A stretch of 43,609 nucleotides of DNA from Alphaproteobacteria bacterium (GTDB taxonomy: Bacteria; Pseudomonadota; Alphaproteobacteria; Bin95). How positions within the stretch are numbered: position 1 is the stretch's first letter; each line of letters starts with the position of its first letter. Positions 33,335 to 42,425 of the stretch are shown one piece after another. The position numbers and the translations under genes were made by a program. The stretch lies in contig JAJDYL010000172.1 of the NCBI GenBank assembly GCA_022825195.1, forward strand, positions 1 to 43,609, given 5' to 3'. A model generated the notes under the pieces. That model saw only the letters and a program-made list of their open reading frames with translations, did not search any database and was not told where the DNA came from.

Positions 33335-34213
33335 TCAGCGCGGTCTCGTGCCCACGACGACCGTGCGGTTCAGCACACGGGGGTGGCGTGCGATCTCGTA
33401 GTTGGGCAACGCCCGGTGGAGGAGGCAGCGATTGTCCCACATCACGACGTCGCCCTTCCGCCAGCCATGGGTATAGATGAACCGCTCCTGCCCGATATGG
33501 TCCGTCAGTTCCGCCAGCAGCGCGGCGCTTTCGGCTTGCGGCAGGCCCTCGATATGCGAGACATGCACGCCGAGATAGAGCGACTTGCGGCCCGTGTCGG
33601 GGTGGGTCCGCACGAGCGGGTGGGAGACCGGCGGGCGGGTGCGCCGCTGTTCGGCGGTCGCGGGCGAGGTCCCGGAATTGATGCGGCTGGCAACCCAGTC
33701 ATGCACCGCGCGAAGTCCGTCGATCCGCGCCTTCATGCCCGGCGTCAGCGCGTCGTAGGCCATCCGGGCATCGGAGAACTGCGTGTCGCCGCCCGAGGGC
33801 GGCACCTCGACGGCGTGGAGGATCGTCACGAAGGCAGGCACCGCGTGGTACGACTTGTCCGTGTGCCAGAACCAGTTGAGCCTGGCCACGTCCATGTTGA
33901 TGAGGGACCCGTCTGCACCGAGATTGGTCAGGGTGTGGACCGTCGGGAAGGTCCTGCCGTCCGACAGCCTGGCGATGTGACCCTCCAGCTCCCCGAAACA
34001 GCCGCTGAACCGCGCTTGCCGGTCCTTCGACAGGCGCTGATTGCGGAAAATCAGCACGGGATTGCCGGCGATGGCGGCCAGGACCGCCGCGACCTCCGCC
34101 GGATCGAGGTCCTGCGAGAGGTCGATGCCCTCGACTTCCGCCGCGCCGACGGACGACAGCGGCTTCACCGCGAGCGCCGATGCAGGGGCGCTCTTCGCTG
34201 TGTCGGGTACCAT
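33335..34213 (-). CDS. TauD/TfdA-family 2-oxoglutarate Fe(II) dioxygenase (3)
   Basis: The 292-residue TauD-family enzyme has His-x-Asp in WHTDKSYHAVPAF near 120, the distal His in NRCLLHRALPNYE and Arg in RVLNRTVVVG. The N-terminus GAAEVEGIDLSQDLDPAEV is typical. It is diverged from the two TauD genes at 11783-13511. The start is ATG 34213 (MVPDTAK); no good SD is visible. It is divergent from the M20 hydrolase with an 89-base intergenic region. Confidence 0.88.
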   Translation of the reverse strand: MVPDTAKSAPASALAVKPLSSVGAAEVEGIDLSQDLDPAEVAAVLAAIAGNPVLIFRNQRLSKDRQARFSGCFGELEGHIARLSDGRTFPTVHTLTNLGADGSLINMDVARLNWFWHTDKSYHAVPAFVTILHAVEVPPSGGDTQFSDARMAYDALTPGMKARIDGLRAVHDWVASRINSGTSPATAEQRRTRPPVSHPLVRTHPDTGRKSLYLGVHVSHIEGLPQAESAALLAELTDHIGQERFIYTHGWRKGDVVMWDNRCLLHRALPNYEIARHPRVLNRTVVVGTRPR

Positions 34214-34302
34214 GCGGCGCAGGCTAGCGCGAATTCGTGTCCGCCTCGACTTGTTTGGACTAATCTCGGCGTCCGTCTCTTCCCGACAGCAGGAGCGTCG
34301 CG

Positions 34303-35547
34303 ATGCCGACATCGCTTCCCAACCTCTCCATCGATGCCGAACGCCTCCGGTCCACGCTCGACCGTTCGTCCGCGATCGGAACGGGGCCGAAGGGCGGGTT
34401 GCGGCGCCTCGCGCTCTCGGACAGCGACAGGGAGATGCGCGACCAACTCGTCGAATGGTGCGAGGCCGGCGGCTGCCGGGTCACGGTCGATGCGGCGGGC
34501 AGCATCTTCGCCCGGCGCCCGGGACGGGACGACAGCCTGCCGCCGGTCTTGGTGGGCAGCCACCTCGACACCCAGGCGGCCGGCGGGCGCTTCGACGGCA
34601 TCCTGGGCGTGCTGGCGGGCCTCGAAATCCTGCGCACGCTCGACGACAACGGCATCGCCACGAAACGCCCCGTCGAGGTGGTCAACTGGACCAATGAGGA
34701 GGGCGCGCGCTTCGCCCCGCCAATGGCCGCGTCGCGCGTCTTCGTGGGGCTCGCGACCGTGGAGTGGCTGCACGGCCTCGTGGACGATGACGGCATCCGC
34801 TACGGCGATGAGCTGCAGCGGATCGGCTATCTGGGCGCCGCGCCGGTCGGCGGGCGGGCGCTCGACTCCTATTTCGAGCTGCATATCGAGCAGGACTCGC
34901 TGCTGGAGGAAGAGGGCGTTTCCATCGGCGTGGTGACGGGCGGCTACTACAGCCATGCGCTGAACTGCATCTTCCGCGGCGAGTGCGCCCATACCGGGCC
35001 GACCGAGATGAAGAAACGCCGGAACGCGATGATCGGCGCCGCCTATTTCCTTGCCGCCGTCAACGATATCGGGTGGGAGTACGAGCCGGTCGGGCGCGCC
35101 TCGGCCTCGCGCATGCAGATCTGGCCCAACAGGTTCGGCATCCTGCCGGAATATGCCGAGGTGACCGTCGATATGCGCCACACGGACCGCGCCGTCACGG
35201 ACGAGATGGTCGGGAAGACGCGCGCGGCGCTGGCACTGGCGGCCGAAAAGGCGCAGGTCGAGGCCGAAGTCACGGCCGAATGGACCTTCGGCGACGAGGT
35301 GTTCGACCCCGAGTGCACCGGCCTGGTGCGGCAGGCGGCCGAGGCGCGCGGCGCGTCCTGCATGGACATGCGCAGCATCGCCGGCCACGACGCCTATTAC
35401 ATCTCGCGCATCGCGCCGACGGCACTGGTATTTAGCCCCTGCGTCGATGGCATCACCCACAACGAGGCGGAAGACATCCCCTGGGAGCCGACCGTCGAGG
35501 CGGTCAACGTGCTGCTCGACGCCGTCCTCGCCCGCGCCGACCGCTGA
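34303..35547 (+). CDS. M20-family Zn-dependent hydrolase (allantoate amidohydrolase / N-carbamoylase-like)
   Basis: The 414-residue protein has the di-zinc ligands of the hydantoinase/carbamoylase subfamily: His and Asp in GSHLDTQAAGGRFDG, tandem Glu in NWTNEEGARF, His in ELHIEQDSL and His in GITHNEAEDI. A dimerisation domain follows with GECAHTGPTEM. The family hydrolyses N-carbamoyl amino acids, allantoate or beta-ureidopropionate. SD AGGAG is seven bases before ATG 34303. The PQQ dehydrogenase starts 3 bases after its stop. Confidence 0.9.
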   Translation: MPTSLPNLSIDAERLRSTLDRSSAIGTGPKGGLRRLALSDSDREMRDQLVEWCEAGGCRVTVDAAGSIFARRPGRDDSLPPVLVGSHLDTQAAGGRFDGILGVLAGLEILRTLDDNGIATKRPVEVVNWTNEEGARFAPPMAASRVFVGLATVEWLHGLVDDDGIRYGDELQRIGYLGAAPVGGRALDSYFELHIEQDSLLEEEGVSIGVVTGGYYSHALNCIFRGECAHTGPTEMKKRRNAMIGAAYFLAAVNDIGWEYEPVGRASASRMQIWPNRFGILPEYAEVTVDMRHTDRAVTDEMVGKTRAALALAAEKAQVEAEVTAEWTFGDEVFDPECTGLVRQAAEARGASCMDMRSIAGHDAYYISRIAPTALVFSPCVDGITHNEAEDIPWEPTVEAVNVLLDAVLARADR

Positions 35548-35550
35548 CCC

Positions 35551-37533
35551 ATGCGAGAAATCCGGGCCGGAATGTCCTCGATGAAGCATATGGTCGCCGC
35601 AGCCGTCCTTCTGGCTGCTGCTCATGCGGGTGCCCACGAACCGGGCGGCATGATCGAATGGCCTTATGTCGGCGGCGGGCAGGCGCAGACGAAATACTCC
35701 ACGGTCGGGGACATTACGGCCGCCAATGTCGGCGAACTGGAGATCGCCTGGCAGTGGGACCCGAAGGAGGCCCCGCTTGCGCAGTACGGCACCCGGCCGG
35801 GCCCGTTCCAGGCGACGCCGGTCATGGTCGATAACGTCCTGTACCTCTCGACCATGTACACGCGCGTGGCGGCTCTCGACGCGGAAACGGGCACGGAACT
35901 CTGGACCTTCGATCCCAGGGTCTATGAAGGCGGACCCAAGGGCGCGGGGCCGAGGGGCTTCAAGCACCGGGGCGTTGCATACTGGAGCGGCGGGGACGAG
36001 CGCCGCATCTTCCTCAACAGCCGAGACCGCCTCTACGCCATAGACGCCGCGACGGGCAGGCCGGACGCGGGCTTCGGCGAGGGCGGAAGCGTGTCGCTGA
36101 CCGACGCCTTCGCCCGCCCGGTGACCCGCTTCGAGTTCGACCAGACCTCGCCGCCGGTCGTGTTCGAGGACTTGGTGATCGTGGGCAGCCGCATTCCCGA
36201 CCGCCTGCAGCGCAAGTTCGACCCGCCGGGCACTGTCCAGGCCTTTGATGCGCGCACCGGCGAGCGCCGCTGGGTGTTCTTCACCGTCCCGCAATCGGCC
36301 GACGAGTTCGGCGCGGACACCTGGGAGAACGGGTCCTGGCGCTTCACCGGCCATGCCAATGTTTGGGGACTGATGTCGGTCGATGTCGAGCGCGGCCTCC
36401 TCTACGTGCCGACGAGCACGCCGAGCAGCGACTACTGGGGCGGCCGCCGGCCCGGCGCGAACCTCTTCGCCGAGTCTCTGGTCTGCCTCGACGCGCGCAC
36501 GGGCAAGCGGAAGTGGCATTTCCAGACGGTGCATCACGGCGTTTGGGACTACGACCTCGCCGCGGCGCCGAATCTTGTGACGATAAATGTGGACGGACGC
36601 GAGATCGACGCGGTGGCGCAGGTCTCCAAACACGGCTTCACCTATGTGTTCGACCGGGTAACAGGCGAGCCGGTATGGCCCATTGAGGAGCGCGCGGTGG
36701 ACACGGAGACGGACGTGCCCGGCGAAGCGCTCTATCCGACGCAGCCCTTCCCGACGAAGCCGCCGCCATTCGCCGCGCAGGGCGTGTCGCTGGAGGACGC
36801 GAACGACCTGACGCCGGAGATCCACGCGCTCGCGGTGGCGGAGATGAAGCGGTTCCGGCTGGGTCCGCTGTTCACGCCGCCGAGCCTTCGCGGGACCCTC
36901 CAGCGCCCGGGCGCCAGCGGCGGCGCGAACTGGGGCGGGGCGGCTTTCGACCCCGAAACGGGGCTCCTGTTCGTGCGCACATCGGAAGAGGCCGATACGA
37001 ACCAGGTCTGCGTGAACGAGGGCAACGATCCGGAGGTCGATGTCGAATACAGCAACAATTGCCCCTACGGGGCCACGCTCCTCATGTACCGGGAAGCGGA
37101 CGGGCCGGGCGCCGCCGAGACCCCGGAGAGCAGGCTCGGCCCGATCCCGCTCACCAGGCCGCCCTGGGCTCATCTGGTGGCGCTCGACCTGAATGCGGGC
37201 GAGATTGCATGGAAGGCGCCGTTCGGTGAGGGCAGCCCTGAGATACGCGCCCATCCGCTGCTGAACGGCGTCGAGCTGCCGGCGCGGCTCGGCACGCTCG
37301 GCAATTCCGGCCCGATCGCGACCGCCGGGGGCCTCGTCTTCCTCGGCGGCGGCGAGCCCTACCTCTATGCGTTCGACAGGGCGACGGGGGCCGAGCTCTG
37401 GCGCGGTGCGACGCCGGGCAGGACCTTCGGCAACCCGATGACCTATCGCGCCCGGTCCGGGCGCCAGTTCGTCGTCGTCGCCACGGGCCGGGGGGCCGAT
37501 GCCGCGCTCGTCGCCTTCGTCCGGCCGGAATGA
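35551..37533 (+). CDS. PQQ-dependent quinoprotein dehydrogenase
   Basis: The 660-residue protein is an eight-bladed propeller quinoprotein with repeated W-docking-like motifs (GTELWTFDPR, GERRWVFFTV, GKRKWHFQTVHHGVWDYDL, GAELWRGATPG). The N-terminus holds a basic region, a hydrophobic stretch MVAAAVLLAAAHAGAHEP and a likely signal cleavage after AHA, so it is periplasmic. There is no cytochrome c domain or N-terminal multipass region. The closest class is the soluble glucose/quinate-type PQQ dehydrogenase. ATG 35551 is 3 bases after the M20 stop; ATG 35572 (MSSMKHM) gives a more typical signal peptide. Confidence 0.88.
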   Translation: MREIRAGMSSMKHMVAAAVLLAAAHAGAHEPGGMIEWPYVGGGQAQTKYSTVGDITAANVGELEIAWQWDPKEAPLAQYGTRPGPFQATPVMVDNVLYLSTMYTRVAALDAETGTELWTFDPRVYEGGPKGAGPRGFKHRGVAYWSGGDERRIFLNSRDRLYAIDAATGRPDAGFGEGGSVSLTDAFARPVTRFEFDQTSPPVVFEDLVIVGSRIPDRLQRKFDPPGTVQAFDARTGERRWVFFTVPQSADEFGADTWENGSWRFTGHANVWGLMSVDVERGLLYVPTSTPSSDYWGGRRPGANLFAESLVCLDARTGKRKWHFQTVHHGVWDYDLAAAPNLVTINVDGREIDAVAQVSKHGFTYVFDRVTGEPVWPIEERAVDTETDVPGEALYPTQPFPTKPPPFAAQGVSLEDANDLTPEIHALAVAEMKRFRLGPLFTPPSLRGTLQRPGASGGANWGGAAFDPETGLLFVRTSEEADTNQVCVNEGNDPEVDVEYSNNCPYGATLLMYREADGPGAAETPESRLGPIPLTRPPWAHLVALDLNAGEIAWKAPFGEGSPEIRAHPLLNGVELPARLGTLGNSGPIATAGGLVFLGGGEPYLYAFDRATGAELWRGATPGRTFGNPMTYRARSGRQFVVVATGRGADAALVAFVRPE

Positions 37534-37549
37534 CCGGCCGGGCGTCGGG

Positions 37550-37954
37550 CTACAGGTAGTTCGAGACCTCGACGAGATTGCCGTCCGGGTCGCGGAAATA
37601 GACCGAGCGGATGGGGCCGAGCGCGCCGCTGCGCTCCGACGGCGGGGTCTCGATCTCGACGCCGCAGGCTTCCAGATGCGCGACGACCTCCTCCAGCGGC
37701 GTCTCGGTGATGAGGCAGAAATCCTCGCCGCCGCAGCGCGGGTCGCGGGCGCGGTACCAGTCGGTGTCGTCCGGGTGGAGGTTGATCTTGTGCCGGCCGA
37801 AGCGGAGCGCCTTCCGGACCACCCCGTCCTGGCCGATGCCGTCCCGCCCGAAGGTAACGACCTCCATGCCGAGCGCCTTCGCGTAGAAGTCGCATGTGGC
37901 CTCGACATCCTTCACCCGCATCACGAAATGGTCGATCCGCTCGATCTCTATCAT
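37550..37954 (-). CDS. VOC family (glyoxalase/dioxygenase superfamily) protein
   Basis: The 134-residue protein has two beta-alpha-beta3 modules of the VOC superfamily: metal His near the start (ERIDHFVMRVKDVEAT), DFYAKALGMEVVTF, HKINLHP, and the C-terminal SVYFRDPDGNLVEVSNY. This pattern fits glyoxalase I-like lyases and small extradiol dioxygenases; the substrate is unknown. SD GGAGG five bases before ATG 37954. It is 36 bases downstream of the IPMDH-like gene. Confidence 0.88.
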   Translation of the reverse strand: MIEIERIDHFVMRVKDVEATCDFYAKALGMEVVTFGRDGIGQDGVVRKALRFGRHKINLHPDDTDWYRARDPRCGGEDFCLITETPLEEVVAHLEACGVEIETPPSERSGALGPIRSVYFRDPDGNLVEVSNYL

Positions 37955-37990
37955 TGCCGCCTCCGTGTTCCGTATCCGCCGCCCCTATTG

Positions 37991-39070
37991 TCATCCCGGC
38001 AAAGGGGCGTGTGAAGAAATGCCGGCGGCCACCCGGTCGGCGAAGGCGCGCGTGCCGAGCGGGCCGCCAAGGTCGGGCGTGCGCGTTTCGGGCGAGGCGA
38101 GCAGCGTTTCGACGGCGCCCTCCAGAACCCGCGCGGCTTCCATGAGCGCATTGTTCTGCTCCCGCGCGCCTTTCCACGCGAGCAATTGCGCCGTCGAGAA
38201 GAGCAGGGCGCTCGGGTTGGCCATGTCCTTGCCTGCAATATCGGGCGCGCTGCCATGCGCAGCCTGCGCCACCGCAACGCTGTCGCCGGCATTGATGGAG
38301 CCTCCCAGGCCCAGCCCGCCGGAGAGCTCGGCGGCCAGGTTGGAGAGGATGTCGCCGAACATATTGGTGCAGAGCAGCACGTCGAAGCGTTCGGGCTCGC
38401 GCACCAGCAGGGCCGCCGCCGCATCCACATGCACATCGTCCACCTCGACATCGGGCCAATCGGCGGCAACCTCGCGAGCCACGCGCTCGAAGAGCCCGTC
38501 TGTGTGCTTCAGCACGTTGGACTTGTGGACGACCGTCACCTTGCGGCGCCGGTCGCGGGCGGCGGCGAAGGCGGCGCGCGCAATGCGCTCGGAGCCCTTG
38601 CGGGTGATCTTGCGGACCGCGAGCCCGACATCCTCGGTCGCCATGAACTCGCCCGAACCGGCGAACATGTTGCGGTCGGCATAGAAGCCTTCCGTGTTCT
38701 CGCGCGCGACCAGCAGGTCCATGCCCGGCGCCAGCGCCGGCACGCCGCTCAGCGCGCGGCTCGGGCGCATGTTTGCGTAGAGTTCTAGCCGCGTGCGGAC
38801 CGCGGCGCTCGGATTGACGCCGCCCTCCTCCGGCGGCGGATAGGCGGCCGTGTCGACCGGCCCCAGCACGGTGAGGTCCGCCGCGCGCACCGCCGCCTCT
38901 GCGGCATCGGGCCACGTCGTCCCGTCCCGCTCCAGCGCCTCGAGGCCGACCCGGCCCTCCGAAAGCTGCAATCCGAGCGCAAACCGGGCGTCCAGCGCCT
39001 CCAGCGCCCGTCTTGCCGCGGACGCAATCTCGGGGCCGATGCCATCGCCCGGAAGAATCAGGACCTGCAT
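37991..39070 (-). CDS. Isocitrate/isopropylmalate dehydrogenase-family beta-decarboxylating dehydrogenase
   Basis: The 359-residue protein matches the beta-decarboxylating hydroxyacid dehydrogenases: [10 protein letters not shown] at 5-14, [13 protein letters not shown], catalytic Lys in [13 protein letters not shown], Mg-binding Asp in [16 protein letters not shown] and NAD site [15 protein letters not shown]. Isopropylmalate, tartrate, isocitrate and homoisocitrate dehydrogenases are indistinguishable by these motifs. No other leucine biosynthesis gene is nearby, which favours a catabolic role such as tartrate dehydrogenase-like (inference). The start ATG 39070 is preceded by AGGAGG. It is divergent from the PLP enzyme gene and upstream of the VOC gene. 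Confidence 0.88.
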   Translation of the reverse strand: MQVLILPGDGIGPEIASAARRALEALDARFALGLQLSEGRVGLEALERDGTTWPDAAEAAVRAADLTVLGPVDTAAYPPPEEGGVNPSAAVRTRLELYANMRPSRALSGVPALAPGMDLLVARENTEGFYADRNMFAGSGEFMATEDVGLAVRKITRKGSERIARAAFAAARDRRRKVTVVHKSNVLKHTDGLFERVAREVAADWPDVEVDDVHVDAAAALLVREPERFDVLLCTNMFGDILSNLAAELSGGLGLGGSINAGDSVAVAQAAHGSAPDIAGKDMANPSALLFSTAQLLAWKGAREQNNALMEAARVLEGAVETLLASPETRTPDLGGPLGTRAFADRVAAGISSHAPLPG

Positions 39071-39159
39071 TGTATTCTCGGCCTCCTGCACGAATTGCTT
39101 TCCTGCGCCGCTGGCCTATGGTCCGGCGCCCGTTCAGGCAAGAGAGGAGTTCCCTGCCA

Positions 39160-40458
39160 GTGTCAAGCAACCGCAGCCCGCGTCCGGAGACCATCGTGCT
39201 CCATGCGGGCCACCGGGGCGACCCCAATACCGGTTCGGTCGCCGTCCCGATCCACCAGACCACGTCCTACCAGTTCCGGGACACCGAGCACGCCGCGAAC
39301 CTGTTCGCGCTCTCGGAGCTCGGCAACATCTACACCCGGATCATGAATCCGACCCAGGCCGTGTTCGAGGAGCGAATGGCGGCGCTGGAAGGCGGAGTCG
39401 CGGCGCTGGCGCTGGCTTCGGGCCAGGCGGCGACGGCATTCTCGCTCCAGAACGTCGCCCATGCCGGCGACAATGTGGTGAGTTCCACCGACCTCTACGG
39501 CGGCACCTGGAACCTCTTCGCCAACACGCTGAAGGACCAGGGCATCGAGGTGCGCTTCGTCGATCCGGCCGACCCGGAGAATTTCCGCCGCGCCATCGAC
39601 GACAGGACGCGCGCCTTCTATGCCGAGACGCTGCCGAACCCGAAGCTCCATGTCTTCCCGATCCGGGAGGTCGCCGACATCGGGCGCGAACACGGCATCC
39701 CGCTCATCATGGACAACACGGCCGCCCCGCTCATCTGCCGGCCCTTCGACCACGGGGCGGCGGTCGTCATGTATTCCACCACGAAATATATCGGCGGGCA
39801 CGGCACCTCCATCGGCGGCCTCCTGGTCGACGGCGGCAATTTCGACTGGGAGGCCTTCCCCGAGCGCCAGCCCTACCTGAACGAGCCGGACCCCAGCTAT
39901 CACGGCGCGGTCTGGACCGAGGCGGTCAAGCCGCTCGGGCCCATCGCCTACATCATCAAGGCCCGGACGACCCTCCTGCGCGACCTGGGCGCGGCGACCA
40001 CGCCGATGAACGCCTTCCTGTTCCTGCAGGGGCTGGAGACGCTGCCGCTCAGGATGGAGCGGCACAACAGCAATGCGGCCGCCGTCGCCGCCTATCTGGA
40101 CCGTCACCCCGCAGTTGCGAAGACGATCTATCCGGGGCTGATGGACGGCGAGGAGAGGCGCCGCGCCGACGCCTATCTCGACGGCGGCTACGGCGCGCTT
40201 GTGGGCTTCGAACTGGGCGGAGGGCGCGAGGCCGGACGGAAGTTCATCGACGCGCTCGAACTGTTCTTCCATGTCGCCAATATCGGCGATGCGCGCAGCC
40301 TCGCCATCCATCCGGCGACCACCACCCATTCGCAGCTGTCGGAGGAGGAGCAGGCGGCCACCGGCGTCACGCCCGGCTATGTGCGCCTCTCCATTGGCCT
40401 GGAGCACATCGACGACATCCTCGCCGACCTCGACCAGGCGCTCGTCGCGGCGGGCTGA
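39160..40458 (+). CDS. Cys/Met metabolism PLP enzyme (O-acetylhomoserine sulfhydrylase-like)
   Basis: The 432-residue enzyme is of the gamma family of PLP enzymes: [40 protein letters not shown], the cofactor-phosphate Asp185 in IMDNTAA and the Schiff-base Lys209 in [11 protein letters not shown]. The C-terminal [11 protein letters not shown] is typical of O-acetylhomoserine aminocarboxypropyltransferases, which build homocysteine or methionine from sulfide or methanethiol. GTG start at 39160 follows AGAGGAG by ten bases; an upstream ATG at 39118 is less likely. It is divergent from the IPMDH-like gene. Confidence 0.88.
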   Translation: MSSNRSPRPETIVLHAGHRGDPNTGSVAVPIHQTTSYQFRDTEHAANLFALSELGNIYTRIMNPTQAVFEERMAALEGGVAALALASGQAATAFSLQNVAHAGDNVVSSTDLYGGTWNLFANTLKDQGIEVRFVDPADPENFRRAIDDRTRAFYAETLPNPKLHVFPIREVADIGREHGIPLIMDNTAAPLICRPFDHGAAVVMYSTTKYIGGHGTSIGGLLVDGGNFDWEAFPERQPYLNEPDPSYHGAVWTEAVKPLGPIAYIIKARTTLLRDLGAATTPMNAFLFLQGLETLPLRMERHNSNAAAVAAYLDRHPAVAKTIYPGLMDGEERRRADAYLDGGYGALVGFELGGGREAGRKFIDALELFFHVANIGDARSLAIHPATTTHSQLSEEEQAATGVTPGYVRLSIGLEHIDDILADLDQALVAAG

Positions 40459-40587
40459 GACGGGTCAACCGTTTGTGCCTTGACGGGGTCGCGCCTTGCA
40501 CGGGCGCGGCCCCGTTTCCTTGTGGACAAAAGCCGCTGCGCGGCGCCAAAATATTATCCCTTCTCGTTATTATCCTGTACCGTTATC

Positions 40588-40875
40588 ATGGGCCGAATGC
40601 AACTGTTCAAGGACAAAACGACAGCCGATGTCTTCGCCGGAAGGAGCGTTCGAAGGCTTCCGCCAACGATCCTGCGCCGGGCCCGGATGCGCCTTCAGCG
40701 GGTGGTTGCGGCGCAGGAACTCACGGACCTCCGGAATCCCCCGTCACATCGCCTCGAAGCCCTTTCAGGAAACCGCAAAGGGCTTCACAGCATACGGATC
40801 AACGATCAATGGCGGGTATGCTTTCGGTGGACGGAGAACGGAGCTGCCGACATCGAAGTCGTCGATTACCACTGA
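40588..40875 (+). CDS. higB: HigB-type mRNA interferase toxin
   Basis: The 95-residue RelE-superfamily protein matches HigB: FKDKTTADVFAGRSVRRLP, a helix with RARMRLQRV, NPPSHRLEALSGNRKGLHSI and the C-terminal NDQWRVCFRW strand. HigB cleaves mRNA on the ribosome during growth arrest. An ATG at 40597 is an alternative start. AT-rich sequence with repeated TTAT/GTTAT motifs (about 40550-40587) lies directly upstream, probably promoter and operator for the HigBA complex. The antitoxin gene follows 18 bases downstream, the order typical of HigBA. Confidence 0.87.
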   Translation: MGRMQLFKDKTTADVFAGRSVRRLPPTILRRARMRLQRVVAAQELTDLRNPPSHRLEALSGNRKGLHSIRINDQWRVCFRWTENGAADIEVVDYH

Positions 40876-40893
40876 CACATATCGGAGCCGCCC

Positions 40894-41172
40894 ATGACAG
40901 AACCGATTCACCCTGGAGAACACCTCGCGGAGTTTCTCGACGAACTCGGCATCAGCCAATACAGGTTGGCCAGGACGATCGGGGTTGCGCCGAGGCGCAT
41001 AAACGAGATCGTGCTCGGGCGCAGGTCGGTAACGGCCGACTCGGCCCTGCGCATAGGAAAGGCGCTCGGCACGACGCCCGAATTCTGGTTGAAGCTGCAG
41101 GCCGCCTACGACCTCGACTGCGCGCGGAATTCGGTCAGCACCGATTCCATCGAATCCTTGGTCGCGGCTTAG
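40894..41172 (+). CDS. higA: HigA-type antitoxin (XRE family)
   Basis: The 92-residue protein starts IHPGEHLAEFLDELGISQYR, has the HTH helix pair RLARTIGVAPRRINEIVLGRR and SALRIGKALGTTPEFWLKLQ, the classic HigA pattern. It would neutralise HigB and repress its own promoter. SD CGGAG precedes ATG 40894. The pair looks intact, unlike the VapBC remnant at 8474-8952. Confidence 0.9.
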   Translation: MTEPIHPGEHLAEFLDELGISQYRLARTIGVAPRRINEIVLGRRSVTADSALRIGKALGTTPEFWLKLQAAYDLDCARNSVSTDSIESLVAA

Positions 41173-41192
41173 AACGACATCGCCCGGAACCC

Positions 41193-42011
41193 CTACATCT
41201 CCCCCGCCTTGCTGCGGGCGCCGGAGTGCTCCATCAGGAAGGCGCACAGCGCCGTGTTGAAGCCGATGGAGTCCTCGATGTTGGAGAGGTGGCGTGCGTG
41301 CGGCAGCACCAGCAGGTCCGCCGAGGGAATCCGGTCGGCGATCACCTCATGCGCGGAAACCGGCGTGCCCGGGTCGTTCTCGCCGACGATGGCGAGCGTC
41401 GGCACGCGGATTTCGTGGAGCCGGTCGGTCAGGTCGAGCTGCGAGATCGCCGCCGCGCAACCCTTGTAGCCAGCGAGCGGCGTTGCGCGGATCATGGCGC
41501 GCACCGCATCCACCTCCTGCCCGTGACGCTCGCAGAACTCCGGCGAGAACCAGCGGTCGATGGTGCCCTCCACCAGGGACTCGATGCCGTTCTCCTCCGC
41601 CGCCGCGATGCGCTCCTGCCATTGCTGGCGGGCGTCGGCGTCATAGCGGCTGGAGGTGTCGCAAAGGATGAGGCCGCGCAGCAGGTCCGGGCGCTTGAGC
41701 GCCAGCGTCTGCGCGGTCATGCCGCCCATCGAAAGCCCGCAGAACACCGTCTTCTCGATGCCCAGCTCTTCGAGCAGCGCGATGGCGTCGTCGGCCAGCA
41801 TCTCCAGCGTGTAGGGGCCTTCCGGAGCAGCGGAGGTGCCGTGGCCGCGCGTGTCGTAGCGGAGCACGCAATAGTCCCGGAGCGCGGGCATCTGCGCATC
41901 CCACATGCGGTGGTTCGCCATCAGCGAGTGCGAGAGCGTCACGACAGGGCGGGTCTGCGGCCCTTCGATGGAATAGAAAATCCCGGTGCCGTTGACTTGG
42001 GCGGTCGGCAT
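41193..42011 (-). CDS. Alpha/beta hydrolase, 3-oxoadipate enol-lactonase (PcaD)-like
   Basis: The 272-residue hydrolase has nucleophile Ser in GLSMGG near 94, oxyanion LSHSLMANHRMWD, Asp in GENDPGTP near 220 and His in ARHLSNIEDS near 248. The arrangement DTRGHGTSAAPEGPY matches PcaD, which opens the lactone of protocatechuate/3-oxoadipate pathway. No other pca gene is adjacent, so the reaction is uncertain. SD AGGAG precedes ATG 42011. It is the last gene of the MFS - NTF2 - hydrolase operon. Confidence 0.82.
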   Translation of the reverse strand: MPTAQVNGTGIFYSIEGPQTRPVVTLSHSLMANHRMWDAQMPALRDYCVLRYDTRGHGTSAAPEGPYTLEMLADDAIALLEELGIEKTVFCGLSMGGMTAQTLALKRPDLLRGLILCDTSSRYDADARQQWQERIAAAEENGIESLVEGTIDRWFSPEFCERHGQEVDAVRAMIRATPLAGYKGCAAAISQLDLTDRLHEIRVPTLAIVGENDPGTPVSAHEVIADRIPSADLLVLPHARHLSNIEDSIGFNTALCAFLMEHSGARSKAGEM

Positions 42012-42050
42012 GGTGCGCGTTCTCCTGGACGCGGAAACGAAGCGGCCGCG

Positions 42051-42425
42051 TCAGCGGCCTCCGGGCGCCGGGCCGGCCTGGTGGAGCGCCATCCGCCAGA
42101 CGCCGTCCTCGAGCACGAACCCGTTGGTCGCCACCAGAACGCCGCCGGCCAGCCGCTCCACGCAGCTTACCAGAGCGAAGCCGTCATAGCACAGCGCGTT
42201 CGGCGAGAGGCAGACGATGGCGGGCCGGGTCGGCGCGCCCAGGATCGCGTCCCAGCTTGCCAGTACCGCTTCGCGCCCGATGATCGCCGCGCCGCCCGGA
42301 TGGACGCAGACGACCGGCGCGCGCGAGGCCCACAGGCGGCGCATCGCCTCGCGGTCGCCGTCGTCGAAAGCGCGGTAGAAGGCCTCGTTCGCGGCAAGCA
42401 CCTCGGTTTCGTGCATGGCCGTCAT
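42051..42425 (-). CDS. NTF2-like (SnoaL/DUF4440-type) protein
   Basis: The 124-residue protein has the cone-shaped NTF2-like fold pattern: VLAANEAFYRAFDDGDREAM helix, WASRAPVVCVHPGG, SWDAILGAPTR and a C-terminal VLEDGVWRMALHQAG strand. Functions range from ketosteroid isomerase-like to unknown. The start ATG 42425 overlaps the stop of the MFS gene (ATGA), indicating coupling. ATG 42416 is a possible alternative. Confidence 0.8.
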   Translation of the reverse strand: MTAMHETEVLAANEAFYRAFDDGDREAMRRLWASRAPVVCVHPGGAAIIGREAVLASWDAILGAPTRPAIVCLSPNALCYDGFALVSCVERLAGGVLVATNGFVLEDGVWRMALHQAGPAPGGR

